Assembly (NCBI GenBank): GCA_019187665.1
Contig: JABARH010000021.1
Coordinates: forward strand, 1-64,000
Source of the DNA: Anaerolineales bacterium
GTDB lineage: Bacteria > Chloroflexota > Anaerolineae > Anaerolineales > Villigracilaceae
Reading direction: 5' to 3'
DNA: 64,000 bases
This document shows, piece after piece, positions 1 to 8,262 of the stretch. The notes beneath the pieces are model-generated. The model saw only the letters and a program-made list of their open reading frames with translations. It did no database searches and was not told the DNA's origin. The first letter of the stretch is position 1. Every line of letters begins with the position of its first letter. Position numbers and translations under genes: made by a program.

Positions 1-70
1 ACTCAATCCCGCTGAACTTCGCCGCCAGATTGACCTGAAAACTGCCAAACTTTGGAAACTTTCTCGGTAA
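1..70 (+). CDS. C-terminal end of a DDE/integrase-type transposase (partial)
   Basis: The frame beginning at base 2 is open to a TAA at 68-70 and encodes a 22-residue tail that starts LNPAELRRQIDL and ends with AKLWKLSR. The NPAELRRQI pattern followed by a LW motif resembles the C-terminus of integrase-core (rve) transposases; this is recognition by eye, not a search. The rest of the gene lies outside the window. The stop codon is immediately followed by, and overlaps, a duplicated sequence that looks like the end of the insertion sequence. The family (IS481-like, IS3-like or other) cannot be decided from this fragment. Confidence 0.55.
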   Translation, partial: LNPAELRRQIDLKTAKLWKLSR

Positions 71-122
71 CATTTTAACTTGAGGCAACGTTATCCCCAA
101 AGTAACATTTTAACTTGAGGCA
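67..122 (+). mobile_element. Right end of an insertion sequence with a duplicated 21-bp subrepeat
   Basis: A 21-bp sequence beginning GTAACATTTTAACTTGAG occurs identically at 67-87 and 102-122, 35 bp apart. The first copy overlaps the transposase stop codon. Direct subrepeats just inside an element end are typical transposase-binding sites. The element boundary is probably near base 122, because after it the sequence changes character. The left end and target duplication are outside the window. Confidence 0.45.
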
Positions 123-191
123 TTACGCAGGCACAAAGATGGGTGTATCCAACATCAAGGTGATGCCGTCATTGCGAGCGGGCGGATGAAT

Positions 192-1130
192 TTATCGGGG
201 CAGAACAGGCAACATATCCTGGATAATGCGTTCTGTCATGGTCTGTCTTCCAGCGGCATTCAAATGATATGGGGTGTCGAAAAAATAAGCGTCCGGGAGG
301 CAGATCTGGTTCAGCGGCGTCAACACCGGAATGGTTGTGCGCTCCTGAATGGACCAGTATAACCGCGTGATTTTTTCAATGCCGGTCAGCCGGCAATTGG
401 CGTCCCGGCTGGCGGGAAATTCAAAGTAGACGGTCGCCCCCTTCTCCAGGGCGTCAAGATTAAATTGTTCAAAAAAATCAAACCCAACGTTAGAAAGAAT
501 GTTGGACTTGAGATAGATATCAAATGGCGCTGTCATATCAGGCGGCTCAATTTGCAAGTGACCGACAAAGTCGCCTCGGCTGTCAAAATTTTTACTGAGA
601 TAGATCCCGCGTCCCAGGTCTCCTGCCTCGTAGGCGAATGCTGCGGCCCGGGTCATCTTTACCTGGGCCATGGTTAGCGCAAGGGTTGGAATCCGCGCGA
701 ACGAAATAAAACGCATCCGGCTCAAATCATACTCGATCCATTGGGCAAGGATCGAATCGTTTCCCTCCACAGCCTGTTCGTCTCCAAACATATAATATTC
801 CGGCATTAACAGCACAATGTCGCCGGGGCGCAGAGAAGCACGAACCTCCCGGTACGAGATTTCTCCCATTCCACCGTGCAACCCCGCATTAATAACGGGC
901 ATGTCCAAGGCCGCCTCAAGCAATTCGCTGTCTATGCCAAACGCCACATTGGATCCGCCAACCACAATGAGCCGCGGGGAGGGGGTATCTTTCAACAATT
1001 GTGTTTTAAGCAGGCTGGCCTGAAAATAGTTGGTCGGATCGGGAGGAATCAGCGCCAGGGGCAGGCCCACGATCGCGGCAACGATCACAGTGAGGAAGAT
1101 AAACTCAGTCAGAAAATGCGCTGATTTCAT
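192..1130 (-). CDS. SGNH/GDSL-like hydrolase, membrane anchored (copy 1)
   Basis: 312 aa. An N-terminal membrane segment (about residues 8-28) is followed by VVGGSNVAFG, a GDSL-like block I with candidate nucleophile Ser60, and by a C-terminal DTPYHLNAAG motif (about 285-294) that would supply the Asp-x-x-His of block V. Proteins with this architecture (DltD, AlgJ/AlgX types) sit outside the cytoplasmic membrane and transfer or remove acyl groups on glycans. It follows an MBOAT gene by 17 bp, so the two are probably one acylation module. It is a paralogue of the protein at 2761-3705, with the same length and motifs. The substrate is unknown; O-acetylation of a surface polysaccharide is the best inference. 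Confidence 0.72.
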   Translation of the reverse strand: MKSAHFLTEFIFLTVIVAAIVGLPLALIPPDPTNYFQASLLKTQLLKDTPSPRLIVVGGSNVAFGIDSELLEAALDMPVINAGLHGGMGEISYREVRASLRPGDIVLLMPEYYMFGDEQAVEGNDSILAQWIEYDLSRMRFISFARIPTLALTMAQVKMTRAAAFAYEAGDLGRGIYLSKNFDSRGDFVGHLQIEPPDMTAPFDIYLKSNILSNVGFDFFEQFNLDALEKGATVYFEFPASRDANCRLTGIEKITRLYWSIQERTTIPVLTPLNQICLPDAYFFDTPYHLNAAGRQTMTERIIQDMLPVLPR

Positions 1131-1147
1131 AAGGCCGCTTTCCCCGG

Positions 1148-2668
1148 TTAAAATCGAAAATAGATAAACTCGGTATTAACGGTTGCCTGGACCGAAAACA
1201 ACAAGCACACCGCCAGAAATAGCGCATACGCCGCCCATCTTACATACACCGGGCGCGAGCGGAGCCGCTCCAGGTCGAAGCGCGTCCACTCCATCCACAG
1301 AAACGCCAGAAGTGAAAGTCCGATCAATATGCTGTTAAACCCGGTATCCAGATACAACGGGGACAAAATATGCCGCAGGGTCGCGTCCCAGCCCGCCTCG
1401 TTCCAGCCGAACATCGCCTTCAAGATCATAAGCCATGATTTCATAAAATAGTCGGGCACACCATCCAAAAAATGTCTAATCACATAGACCGCGTCGGCAA
1501 GGGTATTCGCGCGGAAAAATACGAAGGAAAACGTCACAAGCACGAAGGTAATCGTTTGTTGCAGGAACGCCGTCAAACGCGGAAGCCGGTCCAGCCGGGT
1601 TCGACGGGCTACGGCCTGCCAGAATGGGTCGGTGATCTGGAAAAAAACAAGATAGCCGCCATGCAGCCCTCCCCACACAACAAAGGTCCAGTTGCTGCCA
1701 TGCCAAAATCCGCTAACGAGCATGGCCGCCATCGGGGGAATCACCGTCGCGGCAAACGGAATCCTGGCTGGCCATTTGCTTCGCATGATCCATCTTCGGA
1801 GGGGAAAAAACACATAATCCCGCAGCCAGTTGGACAGGGAAATATGCCAGCGCTGCCAGAACTCGGAAAAGGAGCGGGCCGAATACGGATGATCAAAATT
1901 CTGAATCAGACGAATGCCGAAAATTCGCGCTGTGCCCACTGCGATATCGGAATAGCCGGAAAAGTCCGTGTAGAGAACAATCATGTAAATCAGCATGGTC
2001 AGCGACAAGGTCGCCCCAGATTGACCAACAGGATCGGCAAACACCTGGTTGACAAGCGGAGCCAGCCGTTCCGCGATAAACATTTTCTTGAAGAACCCCC
2101 GTGCCATCAATTTCATTCCTGCTCTGGCCTGCCCCGCGTCGAATGGGGTCTCCGCTTTAAACTGGTCGAGCAGGGATGGTTTTTCGATGGGACCGGAGAG
2201 CACGCGCGGGAAAAATAGAATGCTGAGGGCGAACACTCCCGCGTGCCGCTCCGCAGCATGCCCGTCTCGAAACACCTCTACGAGATAGGCAACCGCCTGC
2301 AACGTATGAAAAGACAGGCCGATCGGCATCGCCAGCCAGGCTGCATACGAGGAATGGTTTTGAAAAAAAGGAGCAGATTCCAACACGGGCGCCGCGAATT
2401 TATAAAGAGCCAGCAGGCCGACATTGAACAACACCCCGGCGACCAGATAACCCTTTTTGTTCCTCTCCCCGCGTTCGATCAAGATTCCCAGCCAATAATT
2501 AACAACAATGACGATCGCAAGCACGAAGGCAAAAAAAACGGAGTACGATATGTAGAATCCCGCGCTGGCAATCAGCAGAATCGCCCAGCGCCTGCGAGGC
2601 GGCGCAAGAAAATACACAAGGGCCGTGACAAGCACAAAAAATAGAAAATTAAATGTGAACAGGGACAT
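1148..2668 (-). CDS. MBOAT family O-acyltransferase (AlgI/DltB-like), copy 1
   Basis: 506 aa polytopic membrane protein of the membrane-bound O-acyltransferase family. Family hallmarks are present: PIGLSFHTLQAVAYL (about 115-129), DFSGYSDIAVG (about 235-245), WQRWHISLSNWLRDY (about 271-285) and the WHG...WGGLHG block with the conserved His336. The usual role is to pass an acyl group from a cytoplasmic donor across the membrane to a partner SGNH protein or glycan. The gene is followed at 17 bp by an SGNH gene and is a duplicate of 3716-5236, which has exactly the same length. Start chosen at the MSLFTFNF methionine, just before the first membrane helix; there is no strong Shine-Dalgarno. Confidence 0.88.
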   Translation of the reverse strand: MSLFTFNFLFFVLVTALVYFLAPPRRRWAILLIASAGFYISYSVFFAFVLAIVIVVNYWLGILIERGERNKKGYLVAGVLFNVGLLALYKFAAPVLESAPFFQNHSSYAAWLAMPIGLSFHTLQAVAYLVEVFRDGHAAERHAGVFALSILFFPRVLSGPIEKPSLLDQFKAETPFDAGQARAGMKLMARGFFKKMFIAERLAPLVNQVFADPVGQSGATLSLTMLIYMIVLYTDFSGYSDIAVGTARIFGIRLIQNFDHPYSARSFSEFWQRWHISLSNWLRDYVFFPLRRWIMRSKWPARIPFAATVIPPMAAMLVSGFWHGSNWTFVVWGGLHGGYLVFFQITDPFWQAVARRTRLDRLPRLTAFLQQTITFVLVTFSFVFFRANTLADAVYVIRHFLDGVPDYFMKSWLMILKAMFGWNEAGWDATLRHILSPLYLDTGFNSILIGLSLLAFLWMEWTRFDLERLRSRPVYVRWAAYALFLAVCLLFSVQATVNTEFIYFRF

Positions 2669-2760
2669 ACAGGTCCGGCCATTGTACCAAAGCCCGAGAC
2701 TCGTTTCGAAACGCCGCCAACTCTTTGCGCGAGCCGGGAGGTGTCAACGGTTCGCCGTTT

Positions 2761-3705
2761 TTACGGCAGATAAGGGAGTAAATCTTTGATGACCCGCTCT
2801 GTCATCACCTGCCGGCCCACGCCATTCAGATGATAGTTGGTATCGTAAAAGTAGGAATTGGGGTAGCATATTTCATCGAACGGGGTCAATACCGGTATCG
2901 TTGTCCAGTTTAGAAGCGCGCCATAAAATTCACGGAGACGCTCCTCACCCGTCTGCTTGCAATTGAGCGCCCGGCTGGCGGGAAACTCGAAATAGACGGC
3001 GGCGCCGATCTGCTGCGCCTGCAGGTTAAAGCGCTCAAAAAACTCGTATACCCCCCGCTCAAAATTGCTGGATTGTAGATAGGGACCGCTCTCAAGGTTT
3101 TTAACAGGTTCGCTGACACCGACATGCCCGATAAAATCGCCATGCGCGTTGAAATTCTTCATCACATATACGCCGCGATCGAGATCGGGGTTTAAAAAAG
3201 CGGAGGCCAGGCGGCGATTGGCCTTGGTTTGAAGGAGATTAAGAAGAATGACCGGGACGCTCGACGGACGGACAAGCCGCAGTTTTGTGAGATCATATTC
3301 GATCCACTGCGCCAGGACAACATCGTTTCCCTGAAAAAGTTCGCCGGAGGCAAAGACCAGATATTCCGGCATCAGGATCACAATATCGCCGGGGCGTAAA
3401 TATTCGGCCACCTCGCGGTACGAACTTTCACCGATGCCTCCATGCATGCCCATGTTGACGACCGGCAGTCCCAGGCGCGCTTCCATCAATTCGCTGTCAA
3501 TTCCGAAGGCCACATTGGAGCCGCCGATCAGAATGACGCGGGGCGACGGGGTGTTCTTCAACAGCGCCGATTTAACGACGCTGGCTTGAAAAAAGCCGCC
3601 TGCATCCGGCGGAATCAGAAAAAAGGTCGCGGCGAACACTCCGGCGATCACCGCCAGAAGCAACGCGACTTTCAGCGCAAAGCGGGCAGACTGGCTCATA
3701 TTCAT
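2761..3705 (-). CDS. SGNH/GDSL-like hydrolase, membrane anchored (copy 2)
   Basis: 314 aa. It has an N-terminal membrane helix (about residues 10-29), the block I-like IGGSNVAFGIDSELME, and the C-terminal DTNYHLNGVGRQ motif. Large stretches are collinear and near-identical in pattern to the 192-1130 product (for example LRPGDIVILMPEYLVF and YFEFPASR), so the two arose by duplication. It lies 10 bp downstream of the MBOAT gene at 3716-5236, so the order MBOAT-SGNH is repeated twice on the minus strand. The likely role is extracytoplasmic acyl transfer to a glycan together with its MBOAT partner. The acceptor is not deducible. Confidence 0.72.
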   Translation of the reverse strand: MNMSQSARFALKVALLLAVIAGVFAATFFLIPPDAGGFFQASVVKSALLKNTPSPRVILIGGSNVAFGIDSELMEARLGLPVVNMGMHGGIGESSYREVAEYLRPGDIVILMPEYLVFASGELFQGNDVVLAQWIEYDLTKLRLVRPSSVPVILLNLLQTKANRRLASAFLNPDLDRGVYVMKNFNAHGDFIGHVGVSEPVKNLESGPYLQSSNFERGVYEFFERFNLQAQQIGAAVYFEFPASRALNCKQTGEERLREFYGALLNWTTIPVLTPFDEICYPNSYFYDTNYHLNGVGRQVMTERVIKDLLPYLP

Positions 3706-3715
3706 CCGGGCGAAT

Positions 3716-5236
3716 CTAAAAGCGGAAATAGATGAATTCCTTGACGAGAACGGACTGCACCGCCAGCAGTAAGGTGGCGGTAATGAAGATCGTATACACC
3801 GTCCAGCGGACCCAGCCCGGCTTTCCGCGTACCTTTGAAAGATCGAAGCGCGTCCAATCCAGAATGAGGAAAATCCCCAGGGCCGCGATCATCAGGAACC
3901 AGTCGAACTCGTTCCTCAGCGCCATCGGAGACATCACGCTCATCACGGTCTTGTAAAATGTGCGCGGACCCAGGGAGGGCAGCATGGCGGCCACCTCGCG
4001 CGCGGACCCGATCAGGTACGCTGGCAGACCCTCTCCGGCGTGCGCGAGGATATAGAAGGCGTCTTCCAGTGAATTGGCCCGGAAGAAAACCAGGGAAAAG
4101 GAAACCAGAATGAAGGTGATCAATTGCTGAATCATGGCAGTGAGTTTGGGGAGACGGTCGAGGCGGGTGACCGTGGACAGCCTCTGCCACAACCCCTCCG
4201 TCAATTGGAAGAAGACCAGATACAGACCATGCAGCAAACCCCAGACGAGAAACGTCCACCCGCTGCCATGCCAGAGTCCGCTGGCGAGCATGGTCACGAT
4301 GGGGGGGAGAATGGTCGCGGCCAGCGGCGCCCGCCTTCCCCACTTTCGCAGCAGAAAGCGCCGAACGGGGAAGAAGATGTAATCGCGCAGCCAGTTTGAG
4401 AGGGAGATATGCCAGCGCTGCCAAAATTCGGAAATGGAGCGGGCCGCATATGGGCGGGAAAAATTCTGTGTGAGTTTGATCCCGAACATACGCGCCGCAC
4501 CGACCGCGATATCTGAGTAGCCGGAAAAATCCGCGTAGAGCGCGAAAGCGAATACGATGACCGTGTAAAAAAGTGTAACGCCGGAATATTCGCGCGGCGT
4601 GAGATAGACCATGTTAACCATCGGGATCAGCCGGTCGGCGATGACCATCTTCTTGAAAAAGCCCCATGCCAGAGTTTTCATCCCTTCCGTGACTGTTTCG
4701 TAATCGAACGCGACCGGCGTTTTGAATTGTTCGATCACGGCTGGACGCTCGATCGGACCGGCCAGCACGCGCGGAAAGAACAGGATGCTCAGGGCAAAGA
4801 TGCCTGCATGACGTTCGGCGGCCTGATTCCCACGACCGACCTCGATCAGGTAACTGACCGCCTGCAGCGCGTGGAAGGAAAGACCGATGGGCGTCAGGAA
4901 AAATTCTGACAGGATGATATTGCCCTGCGCCAGAGGAAGCGAACCGAGCCACGCGCCAAAAAATTTGTAGAAAAGAAGCAGGCCGAGATCGAAAGCAATT
5001 CCCGCCCAGAGCAGGCCGCCGCGTTTATCGGCGGGGAGGCGTTCCAGCCGCAGGCCCAGAAAGTAATTTGCCAGGATGAGCGTCCCGATCAGGATCGCGG
5101 ATTCCCATGAATAGGTGAGATAGAAGAAAACACTTGCGAGCAGGAGAAGCGCCCATCGGAGGCGATGCGGGGAAACATAATACAGGATGAAAACCAGGAA
5201 TAGAAAGGCTACAAAGCCAATGGTGTATAAAGACAT
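3716..5236 (-). CDS. MBOAT family O-acyltransferase (AlgI/DltB-like), copy 2
   Basis: 506 aa, the same length as its paralogue at 1148-2668. MBOAT signatures are intact: PIGLSFHALQAVSYLIEV, DFSGYSDIAVGAARMFG, WQRWHISLSNWLRDYIFFP and GLWHGSGWTFLVWGLLHG with the catalytic-type His in the last block. About ten membrane segments are visible. It probably heads the four-gene transcript MBOAT-SGNH-MBOAT-SGNH: the upstream intergenic gap to the polytopic gene at 5282 is only 45 bp, but the downstream genes are even more tightly packed. Known family role: moving acyl groups across the membrane for glycan or lipoteichoic acid modification. Confidence 0.88.
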   Translation of the reverse strand: MSLYTIGFVAFLFLVFILYYVSPHRLRWALLLLASVFFYLTYSWESAILIGTLILANYFLGLRLERLPADKRGGLLWAGIAFDLGLLLFYKFFGAWLGSLPLAQGNIILSEFFLTPIGLSFHALQAVSYLIEVGRGNQAAERHAGIFALSILFFPRVLAGPIERPAVIEQFKTPVAFDYETVTEGMKTLAWGFFKKMVIADRLIPMVNMVYLTPREYSGVTLFYTVIVFAFALYADFSGYSDIAVGAARMFGIKLTQNFSRPYAARSISEFWQRWHISLSNWLRDYIFFPVRRFLLRKWGRRAPLAATILPPIVTMLASGLWHGSGWTFLVWGLLHGLYLVFFQLTEGLWQRLSTVTRLDRLPKLTAMIQQLITFILVSFSLVFFRANSLEDAFYILAHAGEGLPAYLIGSAREVAAMLPSLGPRTFYKTVMSVMSPMALRNEFDWFLMIAALGIFLILDWTRFDLSKVRGKPGWVRWTVYTIFITATLLLAVQSVLVKEFIYFRF

Positions 5237-5281
5237 ACAGGCGGCTATTCTATCATACGCGTTCTGCGCGCCTGTCGTGGT

Positions 5282-6973
5282 TCATGGATGCAGACTCGGC
5301 AGGAACGCGCGTATTTCATAGAAGAGACCGGGGTTGAAGTTCTCCAGGCGGCCGGTCTCGCCGGTGACAGACAACAGGATGCCCGCCAGGATGGTGCAGA
5401 TGAGTACGCTGGCTGTCAGTAGAATCGCCGCGCGGGCGACTCTGCTTTGAATGCGCGAGAGGCGGGAGACGGTCATCCAATATCCCAGAATGGCAAGCAG
5501 GGAAAAAGGGGAGATAACATCCATCAGAAAACGCGTCTGCGCGTTGAAGTAGAATAACAGAGAGATAAAACAAGTCAGACTCGACCCTGCAAGAAGCAGA
5601 ACAAAGTGCTTCAACGTCCATAGACCGGGACGGAAAAATATATGCTGTAGAAAGATGGGGGCGAACCCAAACAGCAAAAAAGGCATGCCAGGCAAAATGC
5701 CAGCCAGTCGCCCCGTATAATAGATGGAGGCGGCGTTGGCTCCAGCCTGTATGGAATTTTCGGCCAGAATCCCCGGTTGGATGAATGGAAACTCCCGGAT
5801 TAAATGGAACGGCTGGAGCAGGTACGCATGTAAATTTCGCCAGACATATGCGAGTTGAAAGATTTCGGATCCCCTCTGATTGAAATTGTACGTAGTGATC
5901 TGATAGCGCACGCCGAATTCAAAGGGCGAATCGAAACGCGCCCAGTTATACCAGCCGATCAGGAGCGCGCCGATTGCAAGAGGGGCGAATAGCGCGAGGA
6001 CAGGCGCAGCCGCCCGTTTCCAATCCTTCCACGCGGGCAGGGATGTGAGAATCCGGGCCAGTATAACAAGAGACATGAAGATGACCGGAATGGCAAGAAT
6101 GGCGCGCGAACCGACCGCGCAGGCCCAGAAAAACCCCGCCGCGCAAAGATCGCGCGCCGGCAGGAAAGACGAGTCGTCCAGAGCGGGCAAAATGAAATAC
6201 AAGCCGCCCATCAAAAAGAAGGCGCCGGCCGTCACGGCGACGGCATACACGTACGGCGCGCTGGCCTCCCATGGGACCGGCAGAATCAAACCGATCAGCG
6301 CGATGCAAAGAAATACATTCCATGCAGGGAGCGCGGGAAAGAATCTGCGCCATAGTTTTAAAATGCTGAGCGAATTGAAAAGCAGCAACCCCGCCAGAAA
6401 CCAGAAGACAAGTTGGCTGTCGGATGCCTGGATGCCAGTCAGGGATTGAATCGGCGCGAGGAGGAGGGACGGCGCCGGACCCCAGTAAAAATATAATTTT
6501 TCATTGTAAAAGGACATATCCCAGATGTCATCGCGGAAGGGGGCGCGGCTGGCTGGGTCGTAGGGATCCGCCGCGTCGAGGAGGGAGCCGGGAGGCAGGT
6601 CCACATGCAGCTGCCCCTGCGCGAAGGCGTCCGCGAGCCGGGTGTAGTAATGCGAGGTGTGCGTCCAGGAGGTGAAGGTTCCGAAGGTGATGAACCAGAT
6701 GTAGATCAGCAGGATGAGTCCCCACAGGTGCGCCAGCACGGCAATCGTTTTGACCGATTCTGAATTTAAGATGGAGGCGATCCGGGCGGGCGCGCGCCAT
6801 TTTGTACTCAGCAACGATGCGCCGATCAGGGAGGCCCCCAGCAGCAGCAGGGCGTAACGGGCGCCTCCCCACGCGGGGTTGGGGTCCAGCCCCAGCGCGT
6901 GCGCGCCGGCCGCCAGCCCCATGCAGGCCGACCCATCGAAGAATAAAAGAAGCGGGATGATACGTTTGGACAT
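5282..6973 (-). CDS. Large polytopic membrane protein, possible GT-C type glycosyltransferase
   Basis: 563 aa with about ten to twelve hydrophobic helices along the whole length. A soluble loop at about residues 120-165 contains YTRLADAFAQGQLHVD, DPYDPASR and YFYWGPAPSLLLAP, a pattern seen in membrane proteins of the dolichyl-phosphate-mannose-dependent (GT-C) superfamily. I see no decisive DE or DD catalytic motif, so the enzyme assignment is tentative. It precedes the MBOAT/SGNH set on the same strand, which would suit a role in assembling the glycan that those enzymes acylate. It is divergently arranged from radC. Confidence 0.5.
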   Translation of the reverse strand: MSKRIIPLLLFFDGSACMGLAAGAHALGLDPNPAWGGARYALLLLGASLIGASLLSTKWRAPARIASILNSESVKTIAVLAHLWGLILLIYIWFITFGTFTSWTHTSHYYTRLADAFAQGQLHVDLPPGSLLDAADPYDPASRAPFRDDIWDMSFYNEKLYFYWGPAPSLLLAPIQSLTGIQASDSQLVFWFLAGLLLFNSLSILKLWRRFFPALPAWNVFLCIALIGLILPVPWEASAPYVYAVAVTAGAFFLMGGLYFILPALDDSSFLPARDLCAAGFFWACAVGSRAILAIPVIFMSLVILARILTSLPAWKDWKRAAAPVLALFAPLAIGALLIGWYNWARFDSPFEFGVRYQITTYNFNQRGSEIFQLAYVWRNLHAYLLQPFHLIREFPFIQPGILAENSIQAGANAASIYYTGRLAGILPGMPFLLFGFAPIFLQHIFFRPGLWTLKHFVLLLAGSSLTCFISLLFYFNAQTRFLMDVISPFSLLAILGYWMTVSRLSRIQSRVARAAILLTASVLICTILAGILLSVTGETGRLENFNPGLFYEIRAFLPSLHP

Positions 6974-7066
6974 GGGAGGAATACGCGCCGAATTTTATCA
7001 GGGTTTATGGGAACAAATTTTAGAATCGGTTGTACAATGTTGGCATCGCCATCGTGGAGGACTCTC

Positions 7067-7774
7067 ATGCCCGAATCACCCACCCCGCCTGTGTATCGCA
7101 TCCTGGACCTGCACGAAGCGGACCGTCCGCGCGAACGTTTGGCCGCGCTCGGTCCGCAGGCGTTGACCAACGCCGAGCTGATCGCCATCCTGTTGCGCGT
7201 CGGCGTGAAGGGAGAGTCCGCCGTGACCATGGGTCAGCGGCTGCTCACCAAATTCGGTGGGCTGGGCGGCCTGCATCGCGCGCCCTTTGCCGAACTGATC
7301 GAGCAGCATGGACTCGGCGACGCCAAAGCCGCGCAGGTCAAAGCCGCGATTGAACTGGGGCGAAGACTGGCGCTCGAGTCGCCGGAAGAACGTCCAAGCA
7401 TCAATTCTCCCGCAGACGCGGCCGCGCTGGTGACGTATGAGATGTCCGCGTTGGAGCAGGAACATCTGCGTGTGATTCTGCTGGATCGAAGAAACCGCGT
7501 ACTGGAAATTACAGAGGTGTACAAAGGTTCGGTGAACTCGTCGCAGGTGCGCGTCGGCGAGATATTCAAAGAGGCGATCCGCAAGAACGCCTCGGCGCTG
7601 GTGGTCATTCACAACCACCCCAGCGGCGACCCGACGCCCAGTCCCGACGATGTGGCCGTGACGCGAGCCATCGTCCAGGCCGGGAAACTTTTGGATGTGG
7701 AAGTCCTCGACCACATGGTCATCGGTCAGGGCAAATGGGTCTCGTTGAAAGAAAGAGGTTTGGGGTTTGCTTGA
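7067..7774 (+). CDS. radC: RadC family JAB/MPN domain protein
   Basis: 235 aa from ATG 7067, chosen because a GGAGG at 7056-7060 lies six bases upstream; an in-frame ATG at 7007 has no such site. An N-terminal helix-hairpin-helix region (LTNAELIAILLRVG and the GLGDAKAAQVKAA block) is followed by the JAB/MPN metal site HNHPSGDPTPSPDD, and the protein ends LDHMVIGQGKWVSLKERG as in the family. RadC-like proteins were named for DNA repair, but their biochemical role is unsettled. It is a single gene on the plus strand, followed by a palindromic repeat element. Confidence 0.93.
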   Translation: MPESPTPPVYRILDLHEADRPRERLAALGPQALTNAELIAILLRVGVKGESAVTMGQRLLTKFGGLGGLHRAPFAELIEQHGLGDAKAAQVKAAIELGRRLALESPEERPSINSPADAAALVTYEMSALEQEHLRVILLDRRNRVLEITEVYKGSVNSSQVRVGEIFKEAIRKNASALVVIHNHPSGDPTPSPDDVAVTRAIVQAGKLLDVEVLDHMVIGQGKWVSLKERGLGFA

Positions 7775-7797
7775 GAAGTAACACGGTTTTATATAAT

Positions 7798-7886
7798 CAG
7801 TAGATCACGAAAACCCTGCGTAGGTTGCGATCTCTATCGCAACCTGGCGGTAGAGACCGCCAAATACGCGCTTTCGTGAAGTACTG
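7798..7886 (-). repeat. Dispersed double-hairpin palindromic element (copy F)
   Basis: 89 bp bounded by CAG...CTG. The ends form an inverted repeat of about 15 bp with two mismatches (CAGTAGATCACGAAA against CAGTACTTCACGAAA). Read on the minus strand it holds two internal hairpins: GGCGGT-CTCT-ACCGCC and GGTTGCGAT-AGAG-ATCGCAACC. The same layout recurs at 18049-18139, 47051-47134 and 52351-52461. It lies between radC and acyP, directly after the radC stop region. Confidence 0.75.
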
Positions 7887-7896
7887 ATAATACCCA

Positions 7897-7944
7897 CGGT
7901 CACAAATTGCGCATTCCATTCTAAAAAAACGCAATTTGTGACCG
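7897..7944. repeat. Perfect 15-bp inverted repeat with A-rich loop
   Basis: CGGTCACAAATTGCG at 7897-7911 is exactly complementary to 7930-7944, with an 18-nt loop containing seven A residues. It sits between the double-hairpin element and the end of acyP. It lacks a following T-run on either strand, so it is not a clear rho-independent terminator. A second short hairpin (GAGACC/GGTCTC, 7959-7976) overlaps the acyP stop codon. Confidence 0.6.
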
Positions 7945-7974
7945 AGTGCGGTATAACAGAGACCAGGAACGGTC

Positions 7975-8262
7975 TCATATACTCTGCTTCACCCCAAACT
8001 CGCGGAACTCCCCCGTCGATTCCTCCCATTCGATTCTGGATTCACCCACCCGCGCCATGCGCGGACCTTGTTTCATCGCCTCGATCAAGCGTTCCACGTT
8101 TTCGCGCGTTCCCTCCGCGACAGCCTCCACCGTGTCATGGCCCGCGTTGCGCACCCAGCCAGTGACGCCGATCTCGCGCGCAAAATATTCCACGTGCGCG
8201 CGGAAGCCCACGCCCTGCACGCGCCCCTTCACCCAGACGTGTGCGCGCGCGTTAGCGGCCAT
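7975..8262 (-). CDS. acyP: Acylphosphatase
   Basis: 95 aa, the normal length. The signature GRVQGVGFRAHVEYFAREIG holds the catalytic Arg, and GWVRNAGHDTVEAVAEG holds the catalytic Asn. The enzyme hydrolyses carboxyl-phosphate bonds such as acetyl phosphate in the cytoplasm. It overlaps the end of the upstream gene (8252-9445) by 11 bp, so the pair is probably translationally coupled. There is no independent Shine-Dalgarno. Confidence 0.93.
   Translation of the reverse strand: MAANARAHVWVKGRVQGVGFRAHVEYFAREIGVTGWVRNAGHDTVEAVAEGTRENVERLIEAMKQGPRMARVGESRIEWEESTGEFREFGVKQSI

Noticed and set aside
3702..4424. A second minus-strand frame of 240 codons inside MBOAT copy 2
   Set aside because: It overlaps a gene with complete MBOAT motifs in another frame and itself shows none.
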